DNA from: a bacterium
GTDB lineage: Bacteria; Desulfobacterota; JAPLJL01
NCBI GenBank assembly: GCA_028713675.1
Contig: JAQTNV010000033.1
Coordinates: 1-40,316 of the forward strand
Direction of reading: 5' to 3'
DNA: 40,316 bases
Shown here: positions 32,527 through 40,316 of the stretch, piece by piece
Numbering within the stretch: position 1 is the stretch's first letter
Layout of the letters: each line of letters starts with the position of its first letter
The notes under the pieces: generated by a model
What the model was told of the DNA's origin: nothing
What the model saw: the letters and a program-made list of their open reading frames with translations, nothing else
The model's database searches: none
Program-made: the position numbers and the translations under genes

Positions 32527-32937
32527 CTAGTGGTGCGCCGGCTGACAGAGCTCGGTCAGAACCCCGTAACAGGACTTGGGATGGATGAAAGCAACCAGGT
32601 TGCCGTGATAGCCCTTGCGAGGTTTCTCGTCGATCATCCGAGCTCCCCCGGCCTTGGCATCCGCGATCGCCTCTTCGATGTTCTCCACCTCGTAGCAGAT
32701 GTGTTGAACACCCTCGCCGCGCTCGGCAATAAACTTGCCTACCGCGGAATCCGGCGACAGCGGCTCGAGCAGTTCGATCCCGACCTCGCCCACGCGGACA
32801 AAGCCGATCTTGAGCCCGAGCTCCTGGACCACTTCCACCGCCTCCACCTTAAGCTTCAGCACGTCCCGGTAGAGTTTGACGGTCTCGTCAATATTCTTGG
32901 TGGCGACCCCGATGTGATTGATTTTCGGAATCTTCAT
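32527..32937 (-). CDS. mce: Methylmalonyl-CoA epimerase
   Basis: A 136-residue vicinal-oxygen-chelate protein from the ATG at 32937, giving the family's normal length and its usual start (KINHIGVATKN). Visible hallmarks are metal-ligand His 8 in NHIG, VGEVGIELLEPLSPDSAVGKFI, GEGVQHICYEV with the second His, and GVLTELCQ with the metal-binding Glu. It converts (S)- to (R)-methylmalonyl-CoA in propionate and branched-chain amino-acid metabolism or in the methylmalonyl-CoA pathway of propionate-oxidising organisms. The mutase genes are not in this window. Upstream lies a heptamer-repeat spacer. Confidence 0.95.
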   Translation of the reverse strand: MKIPKINHIGVATKNIDETVKLYRDVLKLKVEAVEVVQELGLKIGFVRVGEVGIELLEPLSPDSAVGKFIAERGEGVQHICYEVENIEEAIADAKAGGARMIDEKPRKGYHGNLVAFIHPKSCYGVLTELCQPAHH

Positions 32938-32984
32938 GAGGGCAATTCTACCAAGCCCGGCTTCAAATTCAAGTCTGTCTGGTC

Positions 32985-33085
32985 GCATAGAGCAAAGAGC
33001 ATAGGGCATAGAGCAAAAACCCGTAAGGCGTTTATTAAGTCTATTGGGTTCATTGGGGCCTAGGGTCTATTTAGTCTGTTGAGTA
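32985..33085. repeat. Degenerate 7-bp tandem repeats (GCATAGA and TATTGGG types)
   Basis: GCATAGA, GCAAAGA, GCATAGG, GCATAGA, GCAAAAA run in exact register from about 32987. A second, looser series with GTCTATTGGG, GGGTCTATTT and GTATATTGGG follows to about 33092. Confidence 0.7.
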
Positions 33086-33106
33086 TATTGGGTTTTCAGA
33101 AAGCCC

Positions 33107-33326
33107 GGGGGGAAGGTTCTTCCTTCGACCCCGATGGGGTCCTCAGGACGAGAACCCCAGAGGGGCGCGACACGAACTCTTAGGAGACCGGGTTGCGATA
33201 AACTCGATGACAAAGTATCTATCGATACTGGCTAGACCCGGTTGTCCCGAGCGAAGTCGAGGGACGGGTCAGCCTGCTGTGCAAACGGCATGGCACCTAT
33301 TGTGAGGGGAGCGAAACCTTCCCCCC
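33107..33326. ncRNA. Candidate structured non-coding element bounded by inverted repeats
   Basis: GGGGGGAAGGTT (33107-33118) and AACCTTCCCCCC (33315-33326) form a perfect 12-bp closing stem around 196 bases. Inside lie nested palindromes: GACCCC/GGGGTC (33127-33141), GTCCTCAGGAC (33139-33149), ACCGGGT/ACCCGGT (33187-33193 with 33236-33242) around GTATC/GATAC (33215-33228), and GTCCC/GGGAC (33244-33265). There is no open frame. It could be a structured RNA or a miniature transposable or dispersed repeat element; strand is not decided. I could not match it to RNase P, tmRNA, SRP or 6S RNA. Confidence 0.45.
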
Positions 33327-33400
33327 AAAAAAGAAAAAGAGCTGACGAGTAAGGTAAAGAATGACGATCGTTGACGGCTGAAAGCTCTTAAATATTTTCC

Positions 33401-33427
33401 CGGTCTACGGTCTACCGTCAACGTCTT
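33401..33427. repeat. Degenerate 7-bp tandem repeat (GGTCTAC type)
   Basis: GGTCTAC, GGTCTAC, CGTCAAC, GTC: the reverse complement of the GTAGACC family seen at 5.25 kb. It abuts the 3' end of the SDR gene. Confidence 0.65.
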
Positions 33428-34177
33428 TTATTCCTTACAGGCGGTATATCCCCCATCCGCCGGGATCACCGCCCCGGTCATGTAGCGGGCCTGGTCCGAA
33501 GCCAGGAAGAGGATGACGGAGGCGATATCCTCCGGGTTGGCCAGGCGTCCCATCGGGATCAGGCTCTCGAGCTTCTTTCTTCTTTCCGGGTCGGAGAAAA
33601 AATGAACGGCCCCTTCAGTCAGCGTCCGGCCCGGCTCCACCGCGTTGACATTGATCCCGTAAGGGGCAAGCTCCACCGCCATCGCCTTGGTCAGCATCTT
33701 CACGCCCCCTTTGGCGGCGATGTAAGCCGCGAAGTTGGAGGTGGCCAGTTCGGACCTCTGGCAGGCCATGTTTATGATCCGGCCCGGTTTTTTATTCTCA
33801 ATCATCCATCTGGAAACCGCCTGGCCCCAGAGAAAAACCCCCTTGAGATTCGCCCCCATCGTCCTGTCCCATTTTTCCTCTGGAAAGTCTTTAAACGCGG
33901 CCTTTTCCATGACCCCGGCGCAGGTCACCAGGACATCCACCCGGCCGTATTCAGTTATACATTTCTTCAGACCGGTTGTTACATCACCCGATTTGCCCAC
34001 ATCCCCGCAATAATAAGTTGCCGGGAAACCCTTCAACTTGGTTGCGACAAGCTTTTTCAGGTTTTTCTCATCCAAGTCCACCAGGAACAGCCGGTAGCCG
34101 GCTTTGGCAAATTCAATGGCTGTGGCTTTCCCGATGCCGTATGCCGCTCCTGTGACGATTGCTACTGAACTTTTCAT
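33428..34177 (-). CDS. Short-chain dehydrogenase/reductase with Cys in place of the catalytic Ser
   Basis: A 249-residue classical SDR from the ATG at 34177; a longer frame begins with TTG and is less likely. The cofactor motif is TGAAYGIGKA, followed by a TCAGV version of NxAG, the active-site Asn in GANLKGVF, and the YIAAK pair. Thirteen residues before the Tyr, where SDRs have Ser, the sequence INMACQ places Cys. AVEPGRT follows as usual, and the C-terminal GGYTACKE is ordinary. Whether this version is catalytic, and on what substrate, is unknown. A GGGGGGAG stretch lies 13 bases before the start. The preceding gene ends only 29 bases upstream, so the two may be co-transcribed. Confidence 0.9.
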   Translation of the reverse strand: MKSSVAIVTGAAYGIGKATAIEFAKAGYRLFLVDLDEKNLKKLVATKLKGFPATYYCGDVGKSGDVTTGLKKCITEYGRVDVLVTCAGVMEKAAFKDFPEEKWDRTMGANLKGVFLWGQAVSRWMIENKKPGRIINMACQRSELATSNFAAYIAAKGGVKMLTKAMAVELAPYGINVNAVEPGRTLTEGAVHFFSDPERRKKLESLIPMGRLANPEDIASVILFLASDQARYMTGAVIPADGGYTACKE

Positions 34178-34206
34178 TTTTAAAAAATTCTCCCCCCTTA
34201 GAAAAT

Positions 34207-34731
34207 TCAATTAATCTTTATCTCTTTTAGATCAATTTTTTTAAAATTTTCTTTTTTTCTTAATTCATCAACTGTTATTACATCCCAATAATGGTAGTAA
34301 TAAATGATGGTACCATCTTTTGAGATCCCGTATAGCTCAAACATGTGACCCGCATCATCATATTTACTTAGCGGATTTATCTTTATTATTTTATTGTCCT
34401 TCATCCTCCATAAATAAATACCCGGTCTATCCCCATAAATACCAGCGACCGCAAAAATCAACTTGGAAGAATCGGGAGCCCATACTATTCCTTCTGTATC
34501 TACATCGTCGTATTTTATTTTCTTTTTATTTTTTACATTTGTTACTATCAACGTATGCGTCTCCCCTTCCGTAGTCCCTATTTCGGCAAAATACTTTTTA
34601 TCGGGAGAATAATAAACTCCCGAGGTGAAAGATACTTTGATTATTCCACGATCTTCTTCACATCTAGCAATATCTGAATTAATAAAAAGGAAAAACAGAA
34701 GAAGGAATATAAACAATAAATATCTTTTCAT
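34207..34731 (-). CDS. Exported protein with WD40/TolB-like beta-propeller repeats
   Basis: A 174-residue AT-rich gene. A long hydrophobic signal peptide (RYLLFIFLLLFFLFINSD...ARC) is followed by two or three beta-propeller-like strand groups: SGVYYSPDKKYFAEIG, DTEGIVWAPDSSKLIFAV and GIYLWRMKDNKIIKI, similar to the TolB/WD40-like beta-propeller repeat. The total is too short for a closed propeller, so it is either a fragment or works as part of an assembly. I do not recognise the family. It lies between the SDR and the nucleotidyltransferase gene, in the same direction, in an AT-rich patch. Confidence 0.65.
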   Translation of the reverse strand: MKRYLLFIFLLLFFLFINSDIARCEEDRGIIKVSFTSGVYYSPDKKYFAEIGTTEGETHTLIVTNVKNKKKIKYDDVDTEGIVWAPDSSKLIFAVAGIYGDRPGIYLWRMKDNKIIKINPLSKYDDAGHMFELYGISKDGTIIYYYHYWDVITVDELRKKENFKKIDLKEIKIN

Positions 34732-34755
34732 TTATTTTTTAAACTACCGGAAAGT

Positions 34756-35205
34756 TTACTTTTTATTGTTTCGCTTAAATAATTTTTCCAGAATTTTAAG
34801 ATCTTCCAGGTCCTTGGGGCGGGCGGCGGATTTTTTCATTTTTATCAAGTCTTCAAGACCGGCAAAATAAACCGTGGTTGAACCGATTTGCCCTTCGATT
34901 TTGTTCTTCCAAATCTCCGAGAAGGAAACCCCGGAAACAAACGGGTGAACATCGGTTTCCAAAAGGTACTGACGGATAAGAATCTTTTTGGAGAGTAATT
35001 CCCCGGAGGTTAAATCTGAAACATCATAACCAAATGCCTTTAAAGCTTTAAGCGTTCGAGCCGCGTTTTCCTTGGCCGGTTCGATAAAGATATCAACATC
35101 AAGGGTAGCCCGGGAAAAACCATGTACGGGAAAAGCGGTGGCGCCGATAATGACAAAACGAACTTTATGTTCGTTTAATAATTTCAATAGGTTTTCGATG
35201 TCCAT
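34756..35205 (-). CDS. Nucleotidyltransferase-fold protein (DUF6036/MNT-like)
   Basis: A 149-residue protein with the minimal nucleotidyltransferase pattern: FVIIGATAFPVHGFSRATLDVDIFI carries the Gly-x-x-Ala helix and the Asp-x-Asp metal pair, and a C-terminal GLEDLIKMKKSAARPKDLEDL segment is usual in this group. Such proteins often act as AMP-transferring toxins or their antitoxins in two-gene modules with a small partner. Its 5' end overlaps the small gene encoded just upstream by 41 bases, so the two are translationally coupled. Confidence 0.85.
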   Translation of the reverse strand: MDIENLLKLLNEHKVRFVIIGATAFPVHGFSRATLDVDIFIEPAKENAARTLKALKAFGYDVSDLTSGELLSKKILIRQYLLETDVHPFVSGVSFSEIWKNKIEGQIGSTTVYFAGLEDLIKMKKSAARPKDLEDLKILEKLFKRNNKK

Positions 35206-35350
35206 GGCGGATAAGCATCTCCTTGATCAGGTCGGACCGCTCGAACATCATCTTGAATCTCTCGGCGGTGGTGAGGGAAGCCTGATAATCGAGCTCGAAT
35301 TCGAGCTCTTTTTCCTCGTTGTGATGATCAAGTTTAAGGATTGATTTCAT
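35165..35350 (-). CDS. Small partner protein of the nucleotidyltransferase
   Basis: A 61-residue charged protein: MKSILKLDHHNEEKELEFEL, then SLTTAERFKMMFERSD and a basic tail RKPIEIIKRT. I know this small family only as frequent neighbours of DUF6036-type nucleotidyltransferases; its role may be antitoxin-like, which is inference. GAGGGA precedes the ATG by eight bases. It overlaps the next gene, which supports a real gene despite its size. Confidence 0.75.
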   Translation of the reverse strand: MKSILKLDHHNEEKELEFELDYQASLTTAERFKMMFERSDLIKEMLIRHGHRKPIEIIKRT

Positions 35351-35754
35351 TGGATAAATCCCTCGGTTTCTTACCGATACATTTTACCTTATTCCACGAT
35401 ATTTTTCATTAATAACCAGCTGGGATAATAAATAAAGAACTACGCAACCTGAAGGTTGCGGCTACCGACTCATGGCTCGTTACTCGTTGCTCTCTGCCCT
35501 ATGCGCTATGCGCTATGTCCTTTGCCTTCTACGGCTTGACTTTCCGAGCAGGGGAAATAAAAATCTCAAGCGAAGAATGAACCCCTCACCCCCCGCCTCC
35601 GCCAAGGCTACGGCGGGCAGGTCGCCCTCCTTAAAATGGGAGAGGATGATTAAAAAGGGGGTTTTCATGTAGGGGCGGCACTCAGCTGCCGCCCGCGGGA
35701 GCCGGCGGAGCGGCTCCCCTACGAAATAATTATCTAACCATAAGGAATGATTCT
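35351..35754. other. Repeat-rich non-coding spacer before ileS
   Basis: No gene is seen in these 400 bases. They hold a perfect hairpin CGCAACC/GGTTGCG (35443-35460), a 7-bp-period block at about 35467-35525 (ACTCATG, GCTCGTT, ACTCGTT, then TATGCGC units), and a compound palindrome at 35669-35722 with outer arms GTAGGGG/CCCCTAC and two inner hairpins (GGCGGC/GCCGCC and GGGAGCCG/CGGCTCCC). Such GTAGGGG palindromes are a common dispersed element. Confidence 0.65.
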
Positions 35755-38565
35755 GTGGCGAAAGAGAAAAAAGAAGATCGTTACCGAGCAACGTTAAATC
35801 TGCCCAAAACGGAATTTCCGATGAAGGCCGACCTGCCCAAGCGGGAGCCGGAGATGCTCGCCCGCTGGGAGAAGGAGAAGCTCTACGCGCAGATCCTGGA
35901 AAAGTCCAAGGGCCGCCCGCGCTTCATCCTCCACGACGGTCCCCCTTACGCCAACGGCCACATCCACATCGGGACCGCGTTCAATAAGATTCTGAAAGAC
36001 CTGGTGGTCAAATCCCACTTCATGCTGGGAAACTATTCCCCCTACATCCCCGGTTGGGACTGCCACGGCCTCCCGATCGAGCTCAAGGCTGAAGAAGAGC
36101 TCGGGGCCCGCAAGGATAGTATCGGAAAGCTGGAGTTCCGGAAATACTGCCGGGAATACGCCAATAAGTTTCTCAACATCCAGCGCGAGGAATTTAAGCG
36201 CCTGGGCGGCCTGGGGATCTGGGAAAAGCCCTACATCACGATGGACTACGATTACGAGGCCACCATCACCCGGGAATTCGGAAAGATGGTGGAACGGGGA
36301 ATGGTTTTCCGGGGACTGAAACCGGTTTACTGGTGCGCCTCCTGCCAGACCGCTTTGGCCGAAGCCGAGGTGGAATACGCCGACCTGACCTCCCCTTCCA
36401 TATTCGTGAAGTTCGCGATCGCCGATGACACCCCCGGCCTGCCCCCCGCGGTCAAAGGCAAGAAAGTATACGTCGCGATCTGGACCACCACCCCCTGGAC
36501 GCTGGTCGCCAACCTGGCGGTCTGCCTCCACCCGGATCTCGATTACGCGGCGGTCGAGATCCCGAACGGCGAAGTCCTGATCATGGCCGAGGGCCTGGTC
36601 CTCCGGGGCATGGCCGAGATGGAAATCGAAGGCTACAAGGTCCTGGGAAAGGTTTCCCCCCGCGACCTGGAAAAGAAAACCTGCCGCCATCCTTTTTTGA
36701 ACCGCGACTCCCTGATCATCCTGGGCGAGCATGTCACCCTCGAGGCCGGGACCGGCTGCGTCCACACCGCCCCCGGGCACGGGCAGGAGGACTACGAGGT
36801 GGGTCTCAAATACGGGCTGGAAACCTTTTCCCCGGTGGATGACCAGGGCCGCTTCACCAAGGCGGCCGGATACCTGGTCGGGGAAATGGTGTTCAACGCC
36901 GACGCCCAGGTGATCGCCGAACTGCAAAAGTCCGGCGCCCTGCTGAAAAGCCGGCCCATTTCCCATTCCTATCCCCACTGCTGGCGCTGCGGCAAGCCGA
37001 TCGTTTTCCGGGCCACTCCCCAGTGGTTCATCGGAATGGAGAAGTGTGACCTGCGGAAGAAAGCCCTCGCGGAGATCAAGAAAACCCGCTGGATCCCGGC
37101 CTGGGGCGAGGACCGGATTCTGGGGATGATTGAAAACCGCCCCGACTGGTGCATTTCCCGGCAAAGACTCTGGGGAATCCCCATCCCGGCCATCTACTGC
37201 CGCTCCTGCGGCGAGGTGCGCCTGGACCCGGCGCTGATCGAGCGCGCGGCCGGCATCTACGAGACCAAGGGCGCGGACGCCTGGTTCGAGCTTCCCGTTT
37301 CCGAACTTTTACCCCCGGGCACCAAGTGCGCGAAATGCGGCGGGGACCAGTTTGAAAAAGAGAAAGACATCCTGGACGTCTGGTTCGATTCGGGGTCAAG
37401 CTTCGCCGCCGTCTGCGAGAAGCGCCCCGAGCTCTCCTCCCCGGCGGAACTCTACCTGGAGGGAAGCGACCAGCACCGGGGCTGGTTCCACTCGAGCCTC
37501 CTGGTCTCGGTCGGCACCCGCGGCCGCGCGCCCTACCTTTCGGTCCTGACCCACGGCTTCACCGTGGACGGCGACGGCCGGAAGATGTCCAAGCACCTGG
37601 GCAACGTCATCTTTCCCTCGGAAATCATCGACAAGTACGGCGCCGAGATCATCCGGCTCTGGGTGGCGAGCGAGGATTACCGGGACGATATCCGGATCTC
37701 CCCCGAGATCCTGGAGCGCCTGGCCGAGTCCTACCGGAAGATCCGGAACACCTTCCGCTTCCTCCTGAGCAATCTTTACGATTTCAACCCGGAAAAAGAC
37801 TCCGTTCCCTACCCCGACCTGGAAGAGATCGACCGTTTTCTCCTCCACCGCCTCTCCGACCTGGAAAAGCGCTCCCGCGAGGCCTACCGTGATTTCAACT
37901 ACTATCCGGTCCTCCACGCCCTTCATAATTTCTGCGTGGTGGATCTCAGCTCCTTTTATCTCGACATCCTGAAGGACCGGCTTTACACCTTCAAATCCGA
38001 TTCCCGGGAGCGCCGCGCCGCCCAGACCATCCTTTACCTGGTCCTCGACCACCTGCTCCGCCTGGCCGCGCCGATCCTCTCCTTTACCGCCGAAGAGGCC
38101 TGGCTGATGCTTCCCCCCGCCGCCGGGCGCGAGCCTTCCGTCCATCTTGCCCTCTTCGCCGAGCCGAAGCCGGAATGGGAGAAGCCGGAGCTGGCTGAAA
38201 CCTGGGAAAAGCTCATCGCCGTCCGCGGCGAGGTCCTGAAGGCCCTGGAAAAAGAGCGGAAGGAAAAAAGGATCGGGAACTCCCTCGAGGCCCTGGTGAC
38301 CCTGCAGCCCCCGGCCGAGCTTAAAGATACGCTGGCCAGATACCAGCCTTTACTCCGCTACCTCTTCATTACCTCGGCCGCGGAGATCGGGGAAGTGGCC
38401 CCGGGAGAGGGCTTTGAAAGCCCCGACCTGAAGGGGCTCCGGGTCCGGGTGCAGAAAGCCCCCGGCCAGAAATGCGAGCGCTGCTGGAACGTGAGCGAAA
38501 AGGTCGGGTCCGACACGGCCCACCCCACGCTCTGCGAGCGGTGTGTGCCGGCGGTAAAAGAATAA
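35755..38565 (+). CDS. ileS: Isoleucine-tRNA ligase
   Basis: A full-length 936-residue class I synthetase starting at GTG, with AAGGA nine bases ahead. It charges tRNA-Ile and edits misactivated valine. The ATP-site motif is [11 protein letters not shown] (residues 63-73, HIGT in place of HIGH), the editing domain lies between about 190 and 400 and contains [13 protein letters not shown], and the second ATP motif is KMSKH near residue 610. Two zinc-binding areas are visible: CRSCGE with CAKCGG in the middle, and CERCWN with CERC at the C-terminus. It has a clear terminator downstream. Confidence 0.97.
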   Translation: MAKEKKEDRYRATLNLPKTEFPMKADLPKREPEMLARWEKEKLYAQILEKSKGRPRFILHDGPPYANGHIHIGTAFNKILKDLVVKSHFMLGNYSPYIPGWDCHGLPIELKAEEELGARKDSIGKLEFRKYCREYANKFLNIQREEFKRLGGLGIWEKPYITMDYDYEATITREFGKMVERGMVFRGLKPVYWCASCQTALAEAEVEYADLTSPSIFVKFAIADDTPGLPPAVKGKKVYVAIWTTTPWTLVANLAVCLHPDLDYAAVEIPNGEVLIMAEGLVLRGMAEMEIEGYKVLGKVSPRDLEKKTCRHPFLNRDSLIILGEHVTLEAGTGCVHTAPGHGQEDYEVGLKYGLETFSPVDDQGRFTKAAGYLVGEMVFNADAQVIAELQKSGALLKSRPISHSYPHCWRCGKPIVFRATPQWFIGMEKCDLRKKALAEIKKTRWIPAWGEDRILGMIENRPDWCISRQRLWGIPIPAIYCRSCGEVRLDPALIERAAGIYETKGADAWFELPVSELLPPGTKCAKCGGDQFEKEKDILDVWFDSGSSFAAVCEKRPELSSPAELYLEGSDQHRGWFHSSLLVSVGTRGRAPYLSVLTHGFTVDGDGRKMSKHLGNVIFPSEIIDKYGAEIIRLWVASEDYRDDIRISPEILERLAESYRKIRNTFRFLLSNLYDFNPEKDSVPYPDLEEIDRFLLHRLSDLEKRSREAYRDFNYYPVLHALHNFCVVDLSSFYLDILKDRLYTFKSDSRERRAAQTILYLVLDHLLRLAAPILSFTAEEAWLMLPPAAGREPSVHLALFAEPKPEWEKPELAETWEKLIAVRGEVLKALEKERKEKRIGNSLEALVTLQPPAELKDTLARYQPLLRYLFITSAAEIGEVAPGEGFESPDLKGLRVRVQKAPGQKCERCWNVSEKVGSDTAHPTLCERCVPAVKE

Positions 38566-38588
38566 TTCCGTCCCAACCCTGGCAATAC

Positions 38589-38623
38589 AAATGGCCCGAA
38601 GTTAATATCCGGGCCATTTTTTT
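38589..38623 (+). terminator. Rho-independent terminator of ileS
   Basis: A 10-bp stem AAATGGCCCG/CGGGCCATTT with an 11-base loop runs into seven T. Confidence 0.88.
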
Positions 38624-38645
38624 GTTAAGAAAAGCTAATGGCAGA

Positions 38646-39308
38646 TTAAAAGAGGAAATTAATTCCGAGTTTCAATGTCAGGAATCCATCTTCACTACTC
38701 CAATCAACGATATTGTAGGTTAAATTTGTGCCAGCAGAAAAAAATTCTTTAATAGACAAATCGACTCCCCCGCTAAAATTTAATAGGTAAGTTACGTCGT
38801 TCCCATAATCATAGGAATTCTCCGGGTAATACGAGATAACCGCTCCAAACCCAAACCCCAATGTTGGTTTGATAATTCCTTTTAAAATGCGAACCTTAAC
38901 TTCCGGAACAATGGAAATTAGGCCAACATCCGGACCCCCGTCTTGGTCAGTGTTTTTATAAGGGATATGATAAAGAAAATCCAAGCCGACCAGGACTCGA
39001 TTGTTAATCCAATAACCTCCGTTGACTCCAAAGACAGCGGTGTCTCGCCTCAGGTAACATCTATAACAAAAAAGACGTGAATAACCCCCTTCCACCCCAA
39101 CCGAAAACTTACCGGTTTTGTTAATAACCTTGTCCTTTTCATTAATTTGATTGTCCTGTTTATCCTTAACTTGGATATCCCCAGAATCAACTTCATCAAT
39201 AAGGCCATTTTTCAGCAAGCCTGGATATCCGCCGGCATGGAGATCGGTGCAATAAAAGGCTAAAGGCAAAACTAAGGCGACAACGCCAAGCAATAATCGA
39301 GATTTCAT
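38646..39308 (-). CDS. Small outer-membrane beta-barrel protein
   Basis: A 220-residue exported protein with signal peptide (MKSRLLLGVVALVLPLAF...LHA). After a charged linker (KDKQDNQINEKDKVINKTG) come about eight alternating strands (GKFSVGVEGGYSRLF, DTAVFGVNGGYWINNRVLVGLDFLYHIPY, ISIVPEVKVRIL, PTLGFGFGAVISYY, YLLNFSGGVDLS) and the C-terminal LKLGINFLF with terminal Phe. It resembles OmpA/OmpW-type eight-stranded barrels; no ligand or peptidoglycan-binding domain is seen. AT-rich, alone, and convergent with ileS. Confidence 0.8.
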   Translation of the reverse strand: MKSRLLLGVVALVLPLAFYCTDLHAGGYPGLLKNGLIDEVDSGDIQVKDKQDNQINEKDKVINKTGKFSVGVEGGYSRLFCYRCYLRRDTAVFGVNGGYWINNRVLVGLDFLYHIPYKNTDQDGGPDVGLISIVPEVKVRILKGIIKPTLGFGFGAVISYYPENSYDYGNDVTYLLNFSGGVDLSIKEFFSAGTNLTYNIVDWSSEDGFLTLKLGINFLF

Positions 39309-39345
39309 GGGCGGCTCTAGAATACAGGATCTTTGAGGGGGCGTC

Positions 39346-39660
39346 TTATTTATAAATATTCCCCCTGGGGCCGAAGGCGATTATTCTGACTACCTTTACA
39401 TCAGGGATAATTCGATAAATAAACCGCAGAGAACCCATCCGGTATCTGAACAAGCCTTCAAACTCACCATGAAGCCGTTTGGTATGCTTTCCCCAAAACG
39501 GGTTTTGCAGGACATCCTTAAAGGCTTTTTGGATTCTGGTCTGGTCTTTTTCGGAAAGGTGGAAATAATATTTCTCGGCAGAGGTAACCCACTCGAGATT
39601 AAACGATTCTCTACCGGCGGAGGATTCCCGCCGCCGACCGGATTCTCCCGTCTTTTTCAT
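39346..39660 (-). CDS. RelE/ParE-family toxin
   Basis: A 104-residue protein of the type II RelE/ParE fold: FNLEWVTSAEKYYFHLSEKD at the start of the domain, KAFKDVLQNPFWGKHTKRL, then the core FRYRMGSLRFIYRI and VVRIIAFGPRGNIYK. RelE toxins cut mRNA on the ribosome; ParE types poison gyrase. It overlaps the antitoxin gene by 50 bases. The first 17 residues precede the usual start of the fold and could be a small extension or a mis-set start. Confidence 0.85.
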   Translation of the reverse strand: MKKTGESGRRRESSAGRESFNLEWVTSAEKYYFHLSEKDQTRIQKAFKDVLQNPFWGKHTKRLHGEFEGLFRYRMGSLRFIYRIIPDVKVVRIIAFGPRGNIYK

Positions 39661-39847
39661 CCTTTAACCCTTTCCGAATACTTTGGGTAAATTCCTTGTC
39701 GGCTAAAATTTCCGCGGTGGCCTTCCACTCTTCCAGCTCTCCCCAACTTATGTGCCGGGATAGTTCCAGACGTTCGTCATCGTTCATTCGGCGGATAATT
39801 TCGCCGACTATCAAAGGTAATTTGTTTTCTTCAGCTTCTTTGCGCAT
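39611..39847 (-). CDS. Antitoxin of the RelE-type module
   Basis: A 78-residue acidic, helical protein (RKEAEENKLPLIVGEIIRRM, MNDDERLELSRHISWGELEEW, TQSIRKGLKDEKDGR). The ATG at 39847 is chosen because GGGAGG lies nine bases upstream; a GTG seven codons earlier lies over that site. Antitoxin before toxin with overlapping ends is the normal order. I do not recognise a classical DNA-binding motif. Confidence 0.78.
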   Translation of the reverse strand: MRKEAEENKLPLIVGEIIRRMNDDERLELSRHISWGELEEWKATAEILADKEFTQSIRKGLKDEKDGRIRSAAGILRR

Positions 39848-40142
39848 CTTTATTAACCTCCCATTCACGCTCGGTCTCGTTCCCCGGCGGGTTTGGCAAT
39901 AAGGCTTGAATTGCTAATAATCTCCCAGATCGATTGATAAATATTATCATCCTTGAGGGTTAAATAAAACCCTCTCGAAGGAACGACTGAGCAATTTCTT
40001 GACGGAAGAAACCAGAACCTTTAAATTAACCAATGCTCATGGGGAATTAATTTTTTAAAGCGGGTCGGGATAGGCAGAATTTAGGCAGAGTTGATATACT
40101 TAAAGAAAAATCAATTGTCTTAAGTAATTGATTTTATTGAGA
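39848..40142. other. Spacer upstream of the tRNA genes with two inverted repeats
   Basis: No gene is seen. GAGGGTT/AACCCTC (39955-39961 with 39968-39974) is a perfect short hairpin, and AATCAATT/AATTGATT (40109-40116 with 40126-40133) is a palindrome just before the tRNA-Arg gene. A tRNA promoter is expected here, but I cannot fix its boxes. Confidence 0.4.
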
Positions 40143-40220
40143 GCGCCCATAGCTCAGCCCGGATAGAGCGACGGACTGCGGATCCGTAGGCCGGAGGTTC
40201 AAATCCTCTTGGGCGCACCA
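40143..40220 (+). tRNA. tRNA-Arg, anticodon GCG
   Basis: Acceptor arms GCGCCCA and TGGGCGC pair fully, the anticodon stem is ACGGA/TCCGT around loop CTGCGGA, the T arm is GGAGG-TTCAAAT-CCTCT, and the CCA end is encoded. It reads CGC and CGU codons. Confidence 0.95.
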
Positions 40221-40227
40221 TTTTTCC

Positions 40228-40316
<89 letters not shown>

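Noticed and set aside
33107..33326. RNase P, tmRNA, SRP or 6S RNA
   Set aside because: The diagnostic conserved blocks of these RNAs are not visible on either strand.

Overview
The window reads as a chromosomal segment of a Gram-negative, deltaproteobacterium-like organism (Desulfobacterota/Myxococcota type or an allied uncultured phylum; I cannot place it more exactly). The grounds are a TonB receptor and several porins, many lipoproteins of the Cys-Gly-Gly-Gly-Asp-Asp type, SUMF1-like domains, methylmalonyl-CoA epimerase, and mostly GC-rich coding sequence broken by short AT-rich islands. There is no phage, complete insertion sequence or CRISPR array. The right edge ends exactly on the CCA of a tRNA-Ser gene.

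Layout. 1-8.3 kb: a partial TonB-dependent receptor with a poly-G tract at its start, an SDR oxidoreductase, an HDAC-fold deacetylase, a glycine-rich membrane protein with a PEGA lipoprotein, an HAD phosphatase, a CAAX-type membrane protease and a two-gene ABC exporter. 8.5-9.5 kb: an AT-rich pentameric ligand-gated ion channel gene. 9.8-12.7 kb: a compact operon of a TorF-like outer-membrane porin, a family-3 periplasmic binding protein and a DAACS-fold symporter whose ion- and substrate-binding residues are changed. 12.8-22.5 kb: a lipoprotein island. Four lipoproteins lie on the + strand, three of them with a SUMF1/C-type-lectin-like fold, and face two large paralogous lipoproteins on the - strand with a MACPF-like signature, one of which ends in a C-type lectin domain. 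Three transcription units start with the same promoter and structured leader, which carries competing antiterminator and terminator hairpins: a candidate new riboswitch or attenuator. 22.5-25.7 kb: a translationally coupled pair, a BMP-family lipoprotein and a lipoprotein that fuses a Leu/Ile/Val-type binding protein to a legumain (C13) cysteine protease.

25.7-40.3 kb is more ordinary: a duplicated and truncated ABC ATPase start, an AT-rich membrane protein, mutS, two paralogous outer-membrane barrels, methylmalonyl-CoA epimerase, a structured non-coding segment bounded by inverted repeats, a second SDR with an altered catalytic serine, a nucleotidyltransferase/small-protein pair, ileS, a small barrel protein, a RelE-type toxin-antitoxin pair, and tRNA-Arg and tRNA-Ser genes.

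Across the window the spacers hold degenerate tandem repeats with a strict 7-bp period and other dispersed palindromes. Several promoters place the -10 box 7-8 bases before the start codon, which implies leaderless mRNAs. The strongest leads for something undescribed are the shared lipoprotein leader, the binding protein-legumain fusion, the MACPF/lectin lipoprotein island, and the porin-binding protein-symporter operon.
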